Shown piece after piece: positions 8,460-17,196 of a stretch of DNA of 64,000 bases. Origin of the DNA: Sphingobacteriaceae bacterium GW460-11-11-14-LB5 (GTDB lineage Bacteria; Bacteroidota; Bacteroidia; Sphingobacteriales; Sphingobacteriaceae); contig CP021237.1 in the NCBI GenBank assembly GCA_002151545.1, positions 2,728,001-2,792,000 of the forward strand, given 5' to 3'. Each line of letters starts with the position of its first letter. The stretch's first letter is position 1. The translations under genes were made by a program, and so were the position numbers. The notes under the pieces are model-generated. The model had not been told where the DNA came from, did not search any database, and saw nothing but the letters and a program-made list of their open reading frames with translations.

Positions 8460-9673
8460 TAAAGTTTACCGTAAGCTGCGTAAGCAATTACAAATGCCAA
8501 TACTGCTGCAATTAAGCCAAACATGAAAATATTATAAGCCAAACGGATCAGTTTATATTTCCGGCCCAAAACTACACCTTGCGAGTATACATCGGTAATG
8601 AGGGTTCCATATAAAAAATCTTTATCGTTCATCACCTTAATCATACCATCGGTATAACTGGGTAAGCTCATTTTATAAAAGTTGCCGAAAAACAATAAAT
8701 TCACCTTTTTCTTATCCATATCTTCCTGGGTGAATTCTCCCTTCGGAATAGATGGACGGGTTGATAAAATGGATACCACAACACAGGTTAAACTCACCAA
8801 TAACAAAATAAAGGTAGGTATAATCAGGTTGCCGTGATCTTCCAGTCGCCTTAACAATAAACTCACAATCAACGAAAGCATGATCGAATTTACAGTGATG
8901 AGGATATGTGCTTTATTATCCGCCATGTCGCTCAACCGCTGGTTGTTGGCAGAAGTAATCCTGAACATGGTTTCGATACCCTTATCCGGTCTGTCGTCTT
9001 TATCCTTCTTCTTTTTGCCCTGTACCACATTAGGTGCGAAGTTTTTAGTTTCGGCCAGTTCCGTACTGATTTCTTCCTGCGCCGTTAATTTACTTTTCAG
9101 TTTACTGATATTTTTTTGTTTCTGATCGCTCAGCAGTAAAGTGGCATAATCGGTATGGTAATGATGAGATTCCATAAACTGGATATCTTTTTTGCGCCAA
9201 TCTAATTTACTGATATCTTTTTTATAAATCAGTTCATTTTCCTTGTGCATTAATTTACCCTTTGCTCTGAAATCGGCCAGGCCTAAATGAAATAAATCTG
9301 CGTCGCAAAGGATTTTATCAATTTCATTTTTGGGTTTCTGGGGAATTTTAGTGGCCAGTATTGCACTTTTAACATGGTCACGGATTTCCTGATTCACCTG
9401 GTGTTTGGCTAAAAAATGATCAGCCAGTTCTGCTCCTTTTGCTTCGTGGTTTAATGCATCTTCAAAATACCCTGTATCGTGAAAATAGGCCGCAACGGTT
9501 ACGGCAAAAAAATCCTGCTCATTTAGCTGGTAATGATTGGCAATTTGCTGCGCAGCATTAACCACTTCCTGCGTATGTTCGAGGTTATGATATACCAGAC
9601 GGGGATCGTTATGGGTATGGAAGTAATCGCCAACGTGCTTTTCTACATCTTCCTGCAATTGTTTATAGTTCAT
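8459..9673 (-). CDS. HD phosphohydrolase fused to a PycTM-like (DUF5706) membrane module
   Basis: Residues 1-185 form an HD domain with H33, H65-D66 in YFHDTGYF and D124, the metal ligands of HD nucleotide phosphohydrolases. A lysine-rich linker (about 215-232) leads to a module with SANNQRLSDMADNKAHILIT (240-260), transmembrane segments at about 256-275, 284-304 and 378-400, and a cytosolic stretch between the second and third. This module matches the DUF5706 family that includes the membrane effector of Pycsar defence systems. No cyclase gene is adjacent, so a defence role is not supported here. The 1-base TAATG overlap with ppk1 suggests a joint role in nucleotide or phosphate signalling, which is inference. 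Confidence 0.8.
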   Translation of the reverse strand: MNYKQLQEDVEKHVGDYFHTHNDPRLVYHNLEHTQEVVNAAQQIANHYQLNEQDFFAVTVAAYFHDTGYFEDALNHEAKGAELADHFLAKHQVNQEIRDHVKSAILATKIPQKPKNEIDKILCDADLFHLGLADFRAKGKLMHKENELIYKKDISKLDWRKKDIQFMESHHYHTDYATLLLSDQKQKNISKLKSKLTAQEEISTELAETKNFAPNVVQGKKKKDKDDRPDKGIETMFRITSANNQRLSDMADNKAHILITVNSIMLSLIVSLLLRRLEDHGNLIIPTFILLLVSLTCVVVSILSTRPSIPKGEFTQEDMDKKKVNLLFFGNFYKMSLPSYTDGMIKVMNDKDFLYGTLITDVYSQGVVLGRKYKLIRLAYNIFMFGLIAAVLAFVIAYAAYGKL

Positions 9674-10330
9674 GAGCGTACTGGGGGTTGCGATAATTTA
9701 ATATGTTGAAGGCAATGCATTTCTTGAAAATCTTTAAAACTGAAAAATCGTGTTATTTTTTATGATTATAAAATTACGCTAATTTTTTAAAAACAACACC
9801 GATCTCCCCTCAACAATAATAATGCCTTGTTTATTTTACAATAAGATTTAGAAATGGCCGGGTTTAAAACTATAATTAGACCAATAAAGTTTATTCTTGT
9901 TAAAAAAAGATAATAATTTGATATAAATAGCCTACTTATTAAAATCTGAAAGTTCTAATTTGCATCTTTTAAATTCATGATTGATCACCTATAGTATTTT
10001 AATCTGATGCCAATAGCCCAAACTTGAATGGTCAAAAATTCAGGATATGAAATGTAAAAACATTCAAGTACCTGCGAGTTTGAATGCTTTATCTAAAAAC
10101 GGATTACAACCGATCATTTATCTGATACAAAACCGAAGCCGGCAGCGCACAAAAACCTATATAACAGATTTTTACACATACAAAGATTTGCATTGCTTTT
10201 TGTACCTGTACTTATCTTTATTACAACTATTTTGGAATATTTTTACGATTAAAACCAGATCGGTCAATAATCCCGATTTCTTAATAGCAGGTGCAGAAAG
10301 CATCACCTAAACTTTTTACCCAAATAAATA
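9674..10330. other. AT-rich divergent intergenic region
   Basis: This 657-base gap separates the minus-strand HD/ppk1 operon from the plus-strand alpha-galactosidase gene, so it must carry both promoters. It is strongly AT-rich. An 87-codon frame at 10047-10310 lacks a plausible protein pattern and is not called. I find no exact TAnnTTTG with a TTTG partner on either strand. Confidence 0.6.
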
Positions 10331-12517
10331 ATGAAAAGAAAAAACACATTTTTTTTTTTACTCTCGATGGCAATAGGTCTGAATAGCTTTGCGCAAAAGA
10401 CAATAGAAATTGCTACAAAAAACAATGTACTCATCCTGGAAACAGATCGTGATAATACCTTATTATCGACATACCTTGGCAAAAAATTAGAGAATGCGGG
10501 CGAATACCCAGGCATACAGGCATTAGATAAATACAAACCTGGCTCTGACGATCTTTTAAATAAACGTGAAGCTTATATTGCCTCAGGCTCACTTAATTTA
10601 TTAGAACCTGCATTAACAGTAACCCATGCTGACGGGAACAAATCGACGGTATTGACATTTTCAGATGTAAAAACCGAACAGCTGGATCAGAACAGAAAGT
10701 TAACCAGCGTTATCCTTAAAGATTTAAAATACAATTTTCAGGTTACACTAAAATACCTGGCCTATTTTAATGAAAACGTGATTGAGCAATGGGCAGAAAT
10801 TGAACATAAAGAGAAAGGCACCGTAGTGCTCAATAAATATGCTTCCGCAAATCTGACCTTAAGCGGAAAAAAATTCTTTCTTAAAAACCAATATAGTGGC
10901 GCTACACGCGAAATGCGATCGGAAGAGCAACAATTGCTACATGGTATAAAAACCATCGATTCGAAATTGGGGACCAGAACAAATTTGCTTCATTCTTCTT
11001 CGTTTATGGTTTCGATAGATCAGCCTGCCACTGAAGATATGGGTGATGTAATTGCAGGCTCGTTAGCGTGGACCGGAAACTTTAAATTAGATTTTGAAAC
11101 CTTTGACGAATATTACCTCAGGATAACTGCCGGAATTAATAATTTTTCGTCGAACTATACTTTAAAGGCCGGCGAAAATTTCGTTACTCCCCGCTTCATT
11201 TATACCTATTCATCTGCAGGAAAAGGTTTAGCCAGCAGAAATTTGCACGACTGGGCCAGAAACTATCAAATATTAGATGGAAAAGGCGAAAGATCTACCA
11301 TATTAAACAATTGGGAAACCACTTATTTCGATTTCAATGATGAAAAACTAAACGAATTAACCAAGGATACCAAAAAATTAGGGGTTGATGTTTTTTTACT
11401 GGATGATGGCTGGTTTGGCAATAAATATCCACGCAATGGCGCCACGTCTGGTTTGGGCGATTGGCAGTATAACAAACAAAAATTAAAGAACGGCATTAGT
11501 GCTTTAGGTAAAGAAGCCACAGCAAGTGGTGTAAAATTTGGTATCTGGATAGAACCAGAAATGGTGAATCCTAAAAGTGAGCTCTATGAGAATCACCCTG
11601 ATTGGATTATCAGACAGCCGGAAAGAAAAGAGTATTATATGCGTAACCAGCTGGTATTGGATTTAACCAACCCTAAGGTTCAGGATTTTATTTACAAAAC
11701 GGTTGATGATATTTTTAAAGAAGTACCGGAAGTGGCTTTTATTAAATGGGATTGTAATTCTTTAATATACAATGCAAACTCTCCTACTTTAAAAAACCAG
11801 GATCATTTTTATCTGGAATATATCAGGGGATTAAATAGTGTGCTGGATAGGATTAGAAAAAAATACCCTAAAATACCAATGATGTTGTGTGCCGGAGGAG
11901 GCTCGAGGGTAGATTATGCTGCGCTACAACATTTCACCGAATTTTGGCCGAGCGACAATACCAATCCATACGACCGCATCTTTATTCAGTGGGAATATTC
12001 GTATTATTTCCCTTCCATTGCTGTAGACAACCACATTACCGATATGGGTAAACAACCCATTAAATTTAAAACAGATGTGGCCATGATGGGAAAACTGGGA
12101 TATGATGTACGGGTAAATGAGCTCAGTAAAAATGATTTGCTTTTTAGTCAAAATGCGGTTAAAACCTACAATAGTTTCAAGGATATTATCTGGCATGGCC
12201 AGCAATACCGTTTACAGGATCCTTACGAAAACAAAATAGCCTCCATTGCCTATGTAAACGACGCTAAAGACCAGGCTATTGTTTTTAACTATCATGTGGC
12301 AACCCTTTTTACCAATGGGGTGATCTTACCGATTAAACTAAAAGGATTAGATCCCGCTAAAAAGTATAAAATAGAAGAAATTAACCTGTACCCGGGGGCT
12401 AAATCGCCAATTGATAGTACTAAAGTTTACTCCGGAGATTTTTTAATGAAAGTAGGCTTTAATCCGGAAGCAAATGCCTACAGAACAAGTGTGGTTTTAA
12501 AGATACAGGCCATTTAG
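10331..12517 (+). CDS. Secreted GH36-type alpha-galactosidase
   Basis: The 728-residue enzyme should remove terminal alpha-galactose from oligo- or polysaccharides in the periplasm. It has a signal peptide (MKRKNTFFFLLSMAIGLNSFAQ), an N-terminal beta-sandwich to about residue 320, then a TIM barrel with FLLDDGWFGN (near 353), FGIWIEPEMVNP, and the GH36 nucleophile motif FIKWDCN near residue 472. The acid/base aspartate is expected in WPSDNTNPYDR near 540. The C-terminal beta domain closes the protein. It is followed by an intrinsic terminator and a sulfatase gene on the same strand, so the two may still be partly co-transcribed. Confidence 0.9.
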   Translation: MKRKNTFFFLLSMAIGLNSFAQKTIEIATKNNVLILETDRDNTLLSTYLGKKLENAGEYPGIQALDKYKPGSDDLLNKREAYIASGSLNLLEPALTVTHADGNKSTVLTFSDVKTEQLDQNRKLTSVILKDLKYNFQVTLKYLAYFNENVIEQWAEIEHKEKGTVVLNKYASANLTLSGKKFFLKNQYSGATREMRSEEQQLLHGIKTIDSKLGTRTNLLHSSSFMVSIDQPATEDMGDVIAGSLAWTGNFKLDFETFDEYYLRITAGINNFSSNYTLKAGENFVTPRFIYTYSSAGKGLASRNLHDWARNYQILDGKGERSTILNNWETTYFDFNDEKLNELTKDTKKLGVDVFLLDDGWFGNKYPRNGATSGLGDWQYNKQKLKNGISALGKEATASGVKFGIWIEPEMVNPKSELYENHPDWIIRQPERKEYYMRNQLVLDLTNPKVQDFIYKTVDDIFKEVPEVAFIKWDCNSLIYNANSPTLKNQDHFYLEYIRGLNSVLDRIRKKYPKIPMMLCAGGGSRVDYAALQHFTEFWPSDNTNPYDRIFIQWEYSYYFPSIAVDNHITDMGKQPIKFKTDVAMMGKLGYDVRVNELSKNDLLFSQNAVKTYNSFKDIIWHGQQYRLQDPYENKIASIAYVNDAKDQAIVFNYHVATLFTNGVILPIKLKGLDPAKKYKIEEINLYPGAKSPIDSTKVYSGDFLMKVGFNPEANAYRTSVVLKIQAI

Positions 12518-12544
12518 CATTTTCAAAAACATCAACATGATATT

Positions 12545-12570
12545 AAGGGTGGCTTTTCGCCCCCTTTTTT
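12545..12570 (+). terminator. Intrinsic terminator after the alpha-galactosidase gene
   Basis: AAGGG(T)GGC pairs with GCCCCCTT around a TTTTC loop, with one bulged T, and is followed by a run of six T. It begins 27 bases after the stop codon and 49 bases before the sulfatase start. Confidence 0.6.
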
Positions 12571-12593
12571 GATATAGACCTTTATACATCCCT

Positions 12594-14216
12594 ATGAAAA
12601 AATACATTTTTAGCATTTGCGGCATTGTCTTGATTGGTGCAGCTACCCTATCCTTCAAAAACAAAAAAAAACAATCTTCTGATCGTCCGAACATTCTTTT
12701 CGCCATTATGGATGATGTTACCTACCAGCACATGGGCGCTTATGGCTGTAAATGGGTAAAAACACCAAATTTCGATCGCATTGCTCAGGATGGGCTTCTT
12801 TTTAAAAATGCCTATACACCAAATGCCAAATGTGCACCATCGCGATCGTGTATTGTTACGGGCAGAAACTCCTGGCAATTGGAAGAAGCCGGCAACCATT
12901 GGTCTTATTTCCCGGCTAAATTTGCCTCGTTTGCAGAGGTTTTGGCACAAAATGGATATGCAGTTGGGTATACCGGTAAAGGCGTTGCACCTGTGGTGGC
13001 CAAACAAGCAGATGGTACACCCAGGGAGATGCTGGTAAAAGCATTCAATCAGCTTAAAACAACACCTCCTACAGCCAAAATCAGTAATGTAGATTATGCG
13101 GCTAATTTCGATGCATTTTTAAGTACAACAGACAGCAAACCTTTCTTTTTTTGGTATGGAGGTTTAGAACCACATCGCGAATACGAATTTAATTCGGGCG
13201 TAAGTAAAGGAGGAAAAAATCTGAACGATATTCCCAATGCTGAAATTTATCCCTTCTGGCCAAAAACCGATTCGGTACGAACCGATCTGCTGGATTATGC
13301 ATTTGAAATTGAATACTTTGATAAACAATTGGGGAAGATGCTTAAAATGCTCGAAGATAAAGGCGAACTGCACAACACCTTAATTGTGGTTACTTCAGAT
13401 AATGGAATGCCTTTTCCACGCGTTAAAGGGCAGGCCTACGAATACGCCAATCACTTACCGCTTGCCATGATGTGGGCTGATGGCATTGCCCATAAAGGCC
13501 GTAAAATTGAAGATTTTATCAGCTTTATCGATTTCGCCCCTACCTTTTTGGATCTGGCCAAAGTACCTGCTGCTAAAAACCAGATGAAACCCATTACAGG
13601 CAAAAGTTTTAAAGATATTTTTAGTGCTGATCAGGAAAAGGTTTCAGAGAAACGCAATTTCGTGCTTGTGGGTAAAGAGCGTCATGATGTAGGCCGCCCT
13701 AAAGATGTAGGCTATCCTATCCGGGGTATTTTTCAGGAAAACTATTTATTTATAAAAAATTTCGAAACCGACAGATGGCCAGCCGGAAACCCTGAAACTG
13801 GTTATTTAAACGTAGATGGCAGTCCAACAAAAACGGTTTGTCTCAATACGGTTTATGCTACTGATCACAATTTCAATTATTGGTTATGGTCTTTCGGAAA
13901 ACGACCAGGTGAGGAATTATACGATATTAAGAACGATCCGGCCTGTTTAAATAATCTGGCATCAAATCCGGCCCATCAAAAGAAATCGGCACAGTTAAGA
14001 AGTAAATTACTGACTTTATTAAAAGAACAATCAGATCCCCGCCTTTTGGGTAAAGGCAGTGAATTTGACAGATACCAATATGCCGACCAAAGAGGGGTTA
14101 ACTTTTACGAAAGATATATGGCTAAAGATCCCAAATTAAGCTGGGGATGGGTAAATGATTCAGATTTTCAGGATATTTCAAAAATAGAACGGGCAAAAAA
14201 TGCACGTAATAAATAA
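12594..14216 (+). CDS. Type I formylglycine sulfatase
   Basis: The 540-residue enzyme should hydrolyse sulfate esters or sulfamates of a glycan. A signal peptide or membrane anchor occupies residues 1-20. The metal-site start is NILFAIMDDVTY (33-44), and C80 in the motif CAPSR is the residue expected to be converted to formylglycine. VVTSDNGMPFPR supplies further metal ligands, and the C-terminal part has the usual sulfatase subdomain. The layout around C80 is similar to heparan N-sulfatase-like (SGSH-like) sulfatases, but I cannot fix the subfamily. It lies directly behind the alpha-galactosidase gene and faces an AraC-type regulator gene. Confidence 0.88.
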   Translation: MKKYIFSICGIVLIGAATLSFKNKKKQSSDRPNILFAIMDDVTYQHMGAYGCKWVKTPNFDRIAQDGLLFKNAYTPNAKCAPSRSCIVTGRNSWQLEEAGNHWSYFPAKFASFAEVLAQNGYAVGYTGKGVAPVVAKQADGTPREMLVKAFNQLKTTPPTAKISNVDYAANFDAFLSTTDSKPFFFWYGGLEPHREYEFNSGVSKGGKNLNDIPNAEIYPFWPKTDSVRTDLLDYAFEIEYFDKQLGKMLKMLEDKGELHNTLIVVTSDNGMPFPRVKGQAYEYANHLPLAMMWADGIAHKGRKIEDFISFIDFAPTFLDLAKVPAAKNQMKPITGKSFKDIFSADQEKVSEKRNFVLVGKERHDVGRPKDVGYPIRGIFQENYLFIKNFETDRWPAGNPETGYLNVDGSPTKTVCLNTVYATDHNFNYWLWSFGKRPGEELYDIKNDPACLNNLASNPAHQKKSAQLRSKLLTLLKEQSDPRLLGKGSEFDRYQYADQRGVNFYERYMAKDPKLSWGWVNDSDFQDISKIERAKNARNK

Positions 14217-14293
14217 GTATTGATTGATGATTTCCAGTCACTAGCAATAAAACCTAAAAAAATTGACCGGCCCTGAGCCTGAAGCGCAGCAAT

Positions 14294-14332
14294 GTGGAGA
14301 TAGCTTTTAACCTGGTTCAAAGCTATCTCCAC
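14294..14332. terminator. Perfect 14-bp stem-loop between convergent genes
   Basis: The arm 14294-14307 is the exact reverse complement of 14319-14332, with an 11-base loop. It lies between the sulfatase (plus) and AraC (minus) stop codons and can act for both strands, but neither side has a strong U-run, so it may be a processing barrier rather than a true terminator. Confidence 0.5.
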
Positions 14333-14380
14333 CCCGGTAGAAAAAACGATGTAACTATAGTAGAATAAGACTTTTCAATA

Positions 14381-15268
14381 TTAAACAAGCTGGCTTAAAG
14401 ACCTAAATCGTTCTTCGTAAGCTCTTGGCGAAATGCCAACAACGTTTTTAAATACACGGTTAAAATTAGTCATGCTTTTAAAACCAGCTTTGTAAGCAAC
14501 ATTAGCTATATAATCGGCCTTTTTACCACTGGCCAGATTTTTACATACCTCATTAATACGTACCTCGTTGAGAAAGGTGATGAAATTGCGGCCGGTATGG
14601 CGCTTAAAATAACGGCAAAATGCACCAGAAGACATAAAGGCCTGATTAGATACTTCTTCTAAGGTGATGGGTTTATGATAGTATTGCATAATGTAATTAA
14701 TCACCTTACTCAGCTGAACGTTTTCATTCTCGTTCATATTTGGTAAATAATCGATTGAACAAAGCGATTCCAATTGATCTGCAAATCTAAATTCATTGAT
14801 TAAGTCAATAAAACTGATCAGTATCTGTTCATCGTTTGCCTGATTGATTTTCTCTATTTTACGGGCAATTTTAACGGCAGATTTACCACTCAGCTTAAAA
14901 CCATTGCTGTAATGATTAAAAACATGACGGGTCTCATTCATTTCCGGCAGTTCAAAAAGTGATCCTATCCCCGTTTTGAGGTTAAAATATATCGAGTATA
15001 CTTCTACCTGGCCAGTGCTGGCTGCACTAAAATGCTCCGCATCACTTTTTAATAAGTGGGGTACATTTGCCCCAATTACAAAAATATCGCCGGGGCGGAA
15101 ATTATGGATATTATTCCCCGAAAAGACAATGCCCCTGCCTTTAACGATCCAGGTAATCTGAACTTCCTCATGCCGATGCAAATGAGGGTAAAAATGTGTA
15201 TCACAAATATGTTCAACAATAATGCTCCGCTCATTAGGATATAAAATAGTAAAGGGCAGTACTTTCAT
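14381..15268 (-). CDS. AraC-family transcription regulator with cupin sensor
   Basis: The 295-residue protein has an N-terminal cupin-like ligand domain (about 1-140; HLHRHEEVQITWIVKGRG and FRPGDIFVIGANVPHLL) and a C-terminal AraC double helix-turn-helix (about 190-295; ITLEEVSNQAFMSSGAFCRY, ADYIANVAYKAGFKSMTNFN, VVGISPRAYEE). It is a cytosolic sugar- or metabolite-responsive activator by family. Its convergent placement with the sulfatase and alpha-galactosidase genes makes those plausible targets, though no operator is visible. Confidence 0.9.
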   Translation of the reverse strand: MKVLPFTILYPNERSIIVEHICDTHFYPHLHRHEEVQITWIVKGRGIVFSGNNIHNFRPGDIFVIGANVPHLLKSDAEHFSAASTGQVEVYSIYFNLKTGIGSLFELPEMNETRHVFNHYSNGFKLSGKSAVKIARKIEKINQANDEQILISFIDLINEFRFADQLESLCSIDYLPNMNENENVQLSKVINYIMQYYHKPITLEEVSNQAFMSSGAFCRYFKRHTGRNFITFLNEVRINEVCKNLASGKKADYIANVAYKAGFKSMTNFNRVFKNVVGISPRAYEERFRSLSQLV

Positions 15269-15490
15269 CAGATTTCACAAAAAATATGGTGTACAATCTT
15301 AGCAGATATGATTACCCCAAGTTAAGTGTGAAAAGAAAATAGCATAAAGATTTAATGGTACAAATAATAAACAAAAGCATGCACACACAAACTACTCTAA
15401 ATAAGATTGTTAAACTAACAAACAAAAGAAAATGGACAGAAACAAATCACTTAGCTAATGAGAAATGAATAATCGAAACCGAAGTCGCAA

Positions 15491-16798
15491 CTAGAATATT
15501 TCTTTGGTAGAAAGATCCTCCAATTTTGGAGAAATGGCCTTACCAATTCCACTAAATAAAATTTTGATCCCCATCACCTTACCTATCGATCGTTCGTAAC
15601 TGGTTGTCAGCACTTTTTTACCATTTAAGATTACAGCCGCTTTTTTATTTTCAACCCTGATCTCTATATCGCCTCCGTTTAAAGGATCGAATGCTAAGGC
15701 ACCTAAAAACTGTTCAGATCCCTGTACCCTTTTCTCCGAAAACTTATATTGTGAAAAAGCCACGCAACTGGCCCGGTTTAAGGTTAATAAATGGCGGTGC
15801 TTCTCTCCCAAAATAATCACGGTGGTTTCTACACATTGCGTACCCGGACGGCTTTGCTCTGAAAAAACCCTACAGGTGAAAGAGAAATTATCGCCACTAA
15901 TGTTTGAGGGCTTAATATTACTATAACCCACCAAAAAAGGTTTATTGGTGGCTAAACCAGCTGAATCTAATTGTTCTTTTGAAACGTAAATATTTTTAGG
16001 GTTTAAGGGTTTTAAACCTGCAATGGGATATGCCCTGGAGGTATCGTTACCCGAATTGGCTACCCAGCCTTTTGTACGCATGTATACCGCAACGGTATCA
16101 ATTGGTTTATCCTGGTATAAAAGTGTTGCGTACACCACGCCTGGATTTCTGAAAAATTTAGCCACTTCTTTTTTACCGCTTATGGCAGATGGAAGCGCTT
16201 CATCCATAAAATCTATCTTAAACTCTTCATTGTTATTCACCGAAGTGCCCGATTTTAATTTAAAAACTGCTGTATGTGGAACGTTTCCAACAGGATTCTC
16301 GCAGACCAATTTTGCATCAATGGGCCCAGCCGAAGATTTCCAAATGAAAAAACTCCCCGTCAGGACGAGTATGATGATGGCAAAAATGCTTATATAAGTA
16401 TATTTTCTGCTGGTTTTAGGCTTAATTTCGGTAGGGATGGAGACTTCTTCGATGGGTTTATCGACTTCGGTTTTTACAGGAACGGGTTTTACTGCAGCAT
16501 GTACGAGCTCAAATTCTTGCCAATCGCGATAACCAATAAACTGGGCAAGTGCATCCCTTGTCGCTTTTTGTGGAAAATATCGCTGGGGTGTTTTCAATTG
16601 ACCAAACAACCTTTTCAGCGTATTTACACTGAGGTACACCTTTGTTTGTTTACCCAATTGACTACTCAGGCTGTTATAATCAGATACCCGCCAGTCTTCA
16701 ATCGCCTTATCGCCCATTTTTTCGATTAGCTTCTGGCAACAGATATCCATTGCATCGAGGGCAGGTTGATTATGAGGTTGTAAAGCGCTGGTATCCAT
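15491..16798 (-). CDS. One-TM protein with HTH-like N-terminus and beta-rich outer domain
   Basis: I do not recognise this 435-residue product as a named family. Residues 10-95 contain VYLSVNTLKRLFGQLKTP and RDALAQFIGYRDWQEF, a pattern seen in Bacteroidota regulators with a helix-turn-helix-like unit. One hydrophobic helix follows at about 133-155 (YISIFAIIILVLTGSFFIW). Beyond it lie a PKD/Ig-like stretch (about 160-250) and a jelly-roll-like domain (about 285-435). There is no signal peptide, so the N-terminus should be cytosolic and the C-terminus periplasmic, as in ToxR-like membrane regulators. It could sense a glycan outside and act on DNA inside; this is inference. Confidence 0.6.
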   Translation of the reverse strand: MDTSALQPHNQPALDAMDICCQKLIEKMGDKAIEDWRVSDYNSLSSQLGKQTKVYLSVNTLKRLFGQLKTPQRYFPQKATRDALAQFIGYRDWQEFELVHAAVKPVPVKTEVDKPIEEVSIPTEIKPKTSRKYTYISIFAIIILVLTGSFFIWKSSAGPIDAKLVCENPVGNVPHTAVFKLKSGTSVNNNEEFKIDFMDEALPSAISGKKEVAKFFRNPGVVYATLLYQDKPIDTVAVYMRTKGWVANSGNDTSRAYPIAGLKPLNPKNIYVSKEQLDSAGLATNKPFLVGYSNIKPSNISGDNFSFTCRVFSEQSRPGTQCVETTVIILGEKHRHLLTLNRASCVAFSQYKFSEKRVQGSEQFLGALAFDPLNGGDIEIRVENKKAAVILNGKKVLTTSYERSIGKVMGIKILFSGIGKAISPKLEDLSTKEIF

Positions 16799-16883
16799 TC
16801 GACTATTTTTTTAACTATAGGGACTAATTAATTAAAACAGATCAATTCTGTAAAAAGTTCACAAATACTAAACTTTTGTTTTG

Positions 16884-16891
16884 CAAACATA
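16884..16891 (-). promoter_or_regulatory. candidate -7 box TATGTTTG
   Basis: The minus strand reads TATGTTTG, fitting TAnnTTTG, 86 bases before the ATG of the one-TM protein gene. An 11-base word AAATACTAAAC at 16863-16873 is shared with the promoter of the large operon at 36529-36539. The rest of 16799-17107 is AT-rich and holds nothing else I can call. Confidence 0.4.
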
Positions 16892-17107
16892 TAAAATAGT
16901 GATGGCTTATAAATATATATTTTCTAATTAAAATAGCTTTTTTAATCTTACCTGATGAGTTAAAACTTATCCATTATTTTATTGCCTAAAATCTGACTAT
17001 TAATATTTTTCAAAATTATTGATTCTAAAAAAGTCAGGCATTCAATTTTGGATAAAAGACTTTTAATCTGGTCAAAATTATTCACCTTAAATTTCTCGTC
17101 TGTAGCT

Positions 17108-17142
17108 AAAAAAAAGAGGCATGCCAATTTTGGCAATGCCTC
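17108..17142 (-). terminator. Intrinsic terminator of the 11-gene operon
   Basis: On the minus strand, GAGGCAT and ATGCCTC plus an inner GCCAA/TTGGC pairing (one bulge) form a 27-base hairpin followed by eight T. It starts 55 bases past the stop of the last gene of the operon, exactly where the transcript should end. Confidence 0.85.
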
Positions 17143-17196
17143 TAAACTAAAACTGATTCTTAAGAAATTATATATCAAATAGAAGTATTAGCTGTA

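Noticed and set aside
8459..9673. Complete Pycsar defence system
   Set aside because: Only the effector-like module is present; no cyclase or other defence gene lies nearby, so a full system is not supported.
10047..10310. 87-codon plus-strand frame before the alpha-galactosidase gene
   Set aside because: AT-rich spacer, no ribosome site, and composition unlike secreted or cytosolic proteins nearby.
16274..16729. 151-codon frame on the plus strand
   Set aside because: Antisense to the one-TM protein gene; no start signal or coherent domain.
16960..17178. 72-codon minus-strand frame
   Set aside because: It runs through the strong terminator hairpin at 17108-17142 and shows no protein-like pattern.
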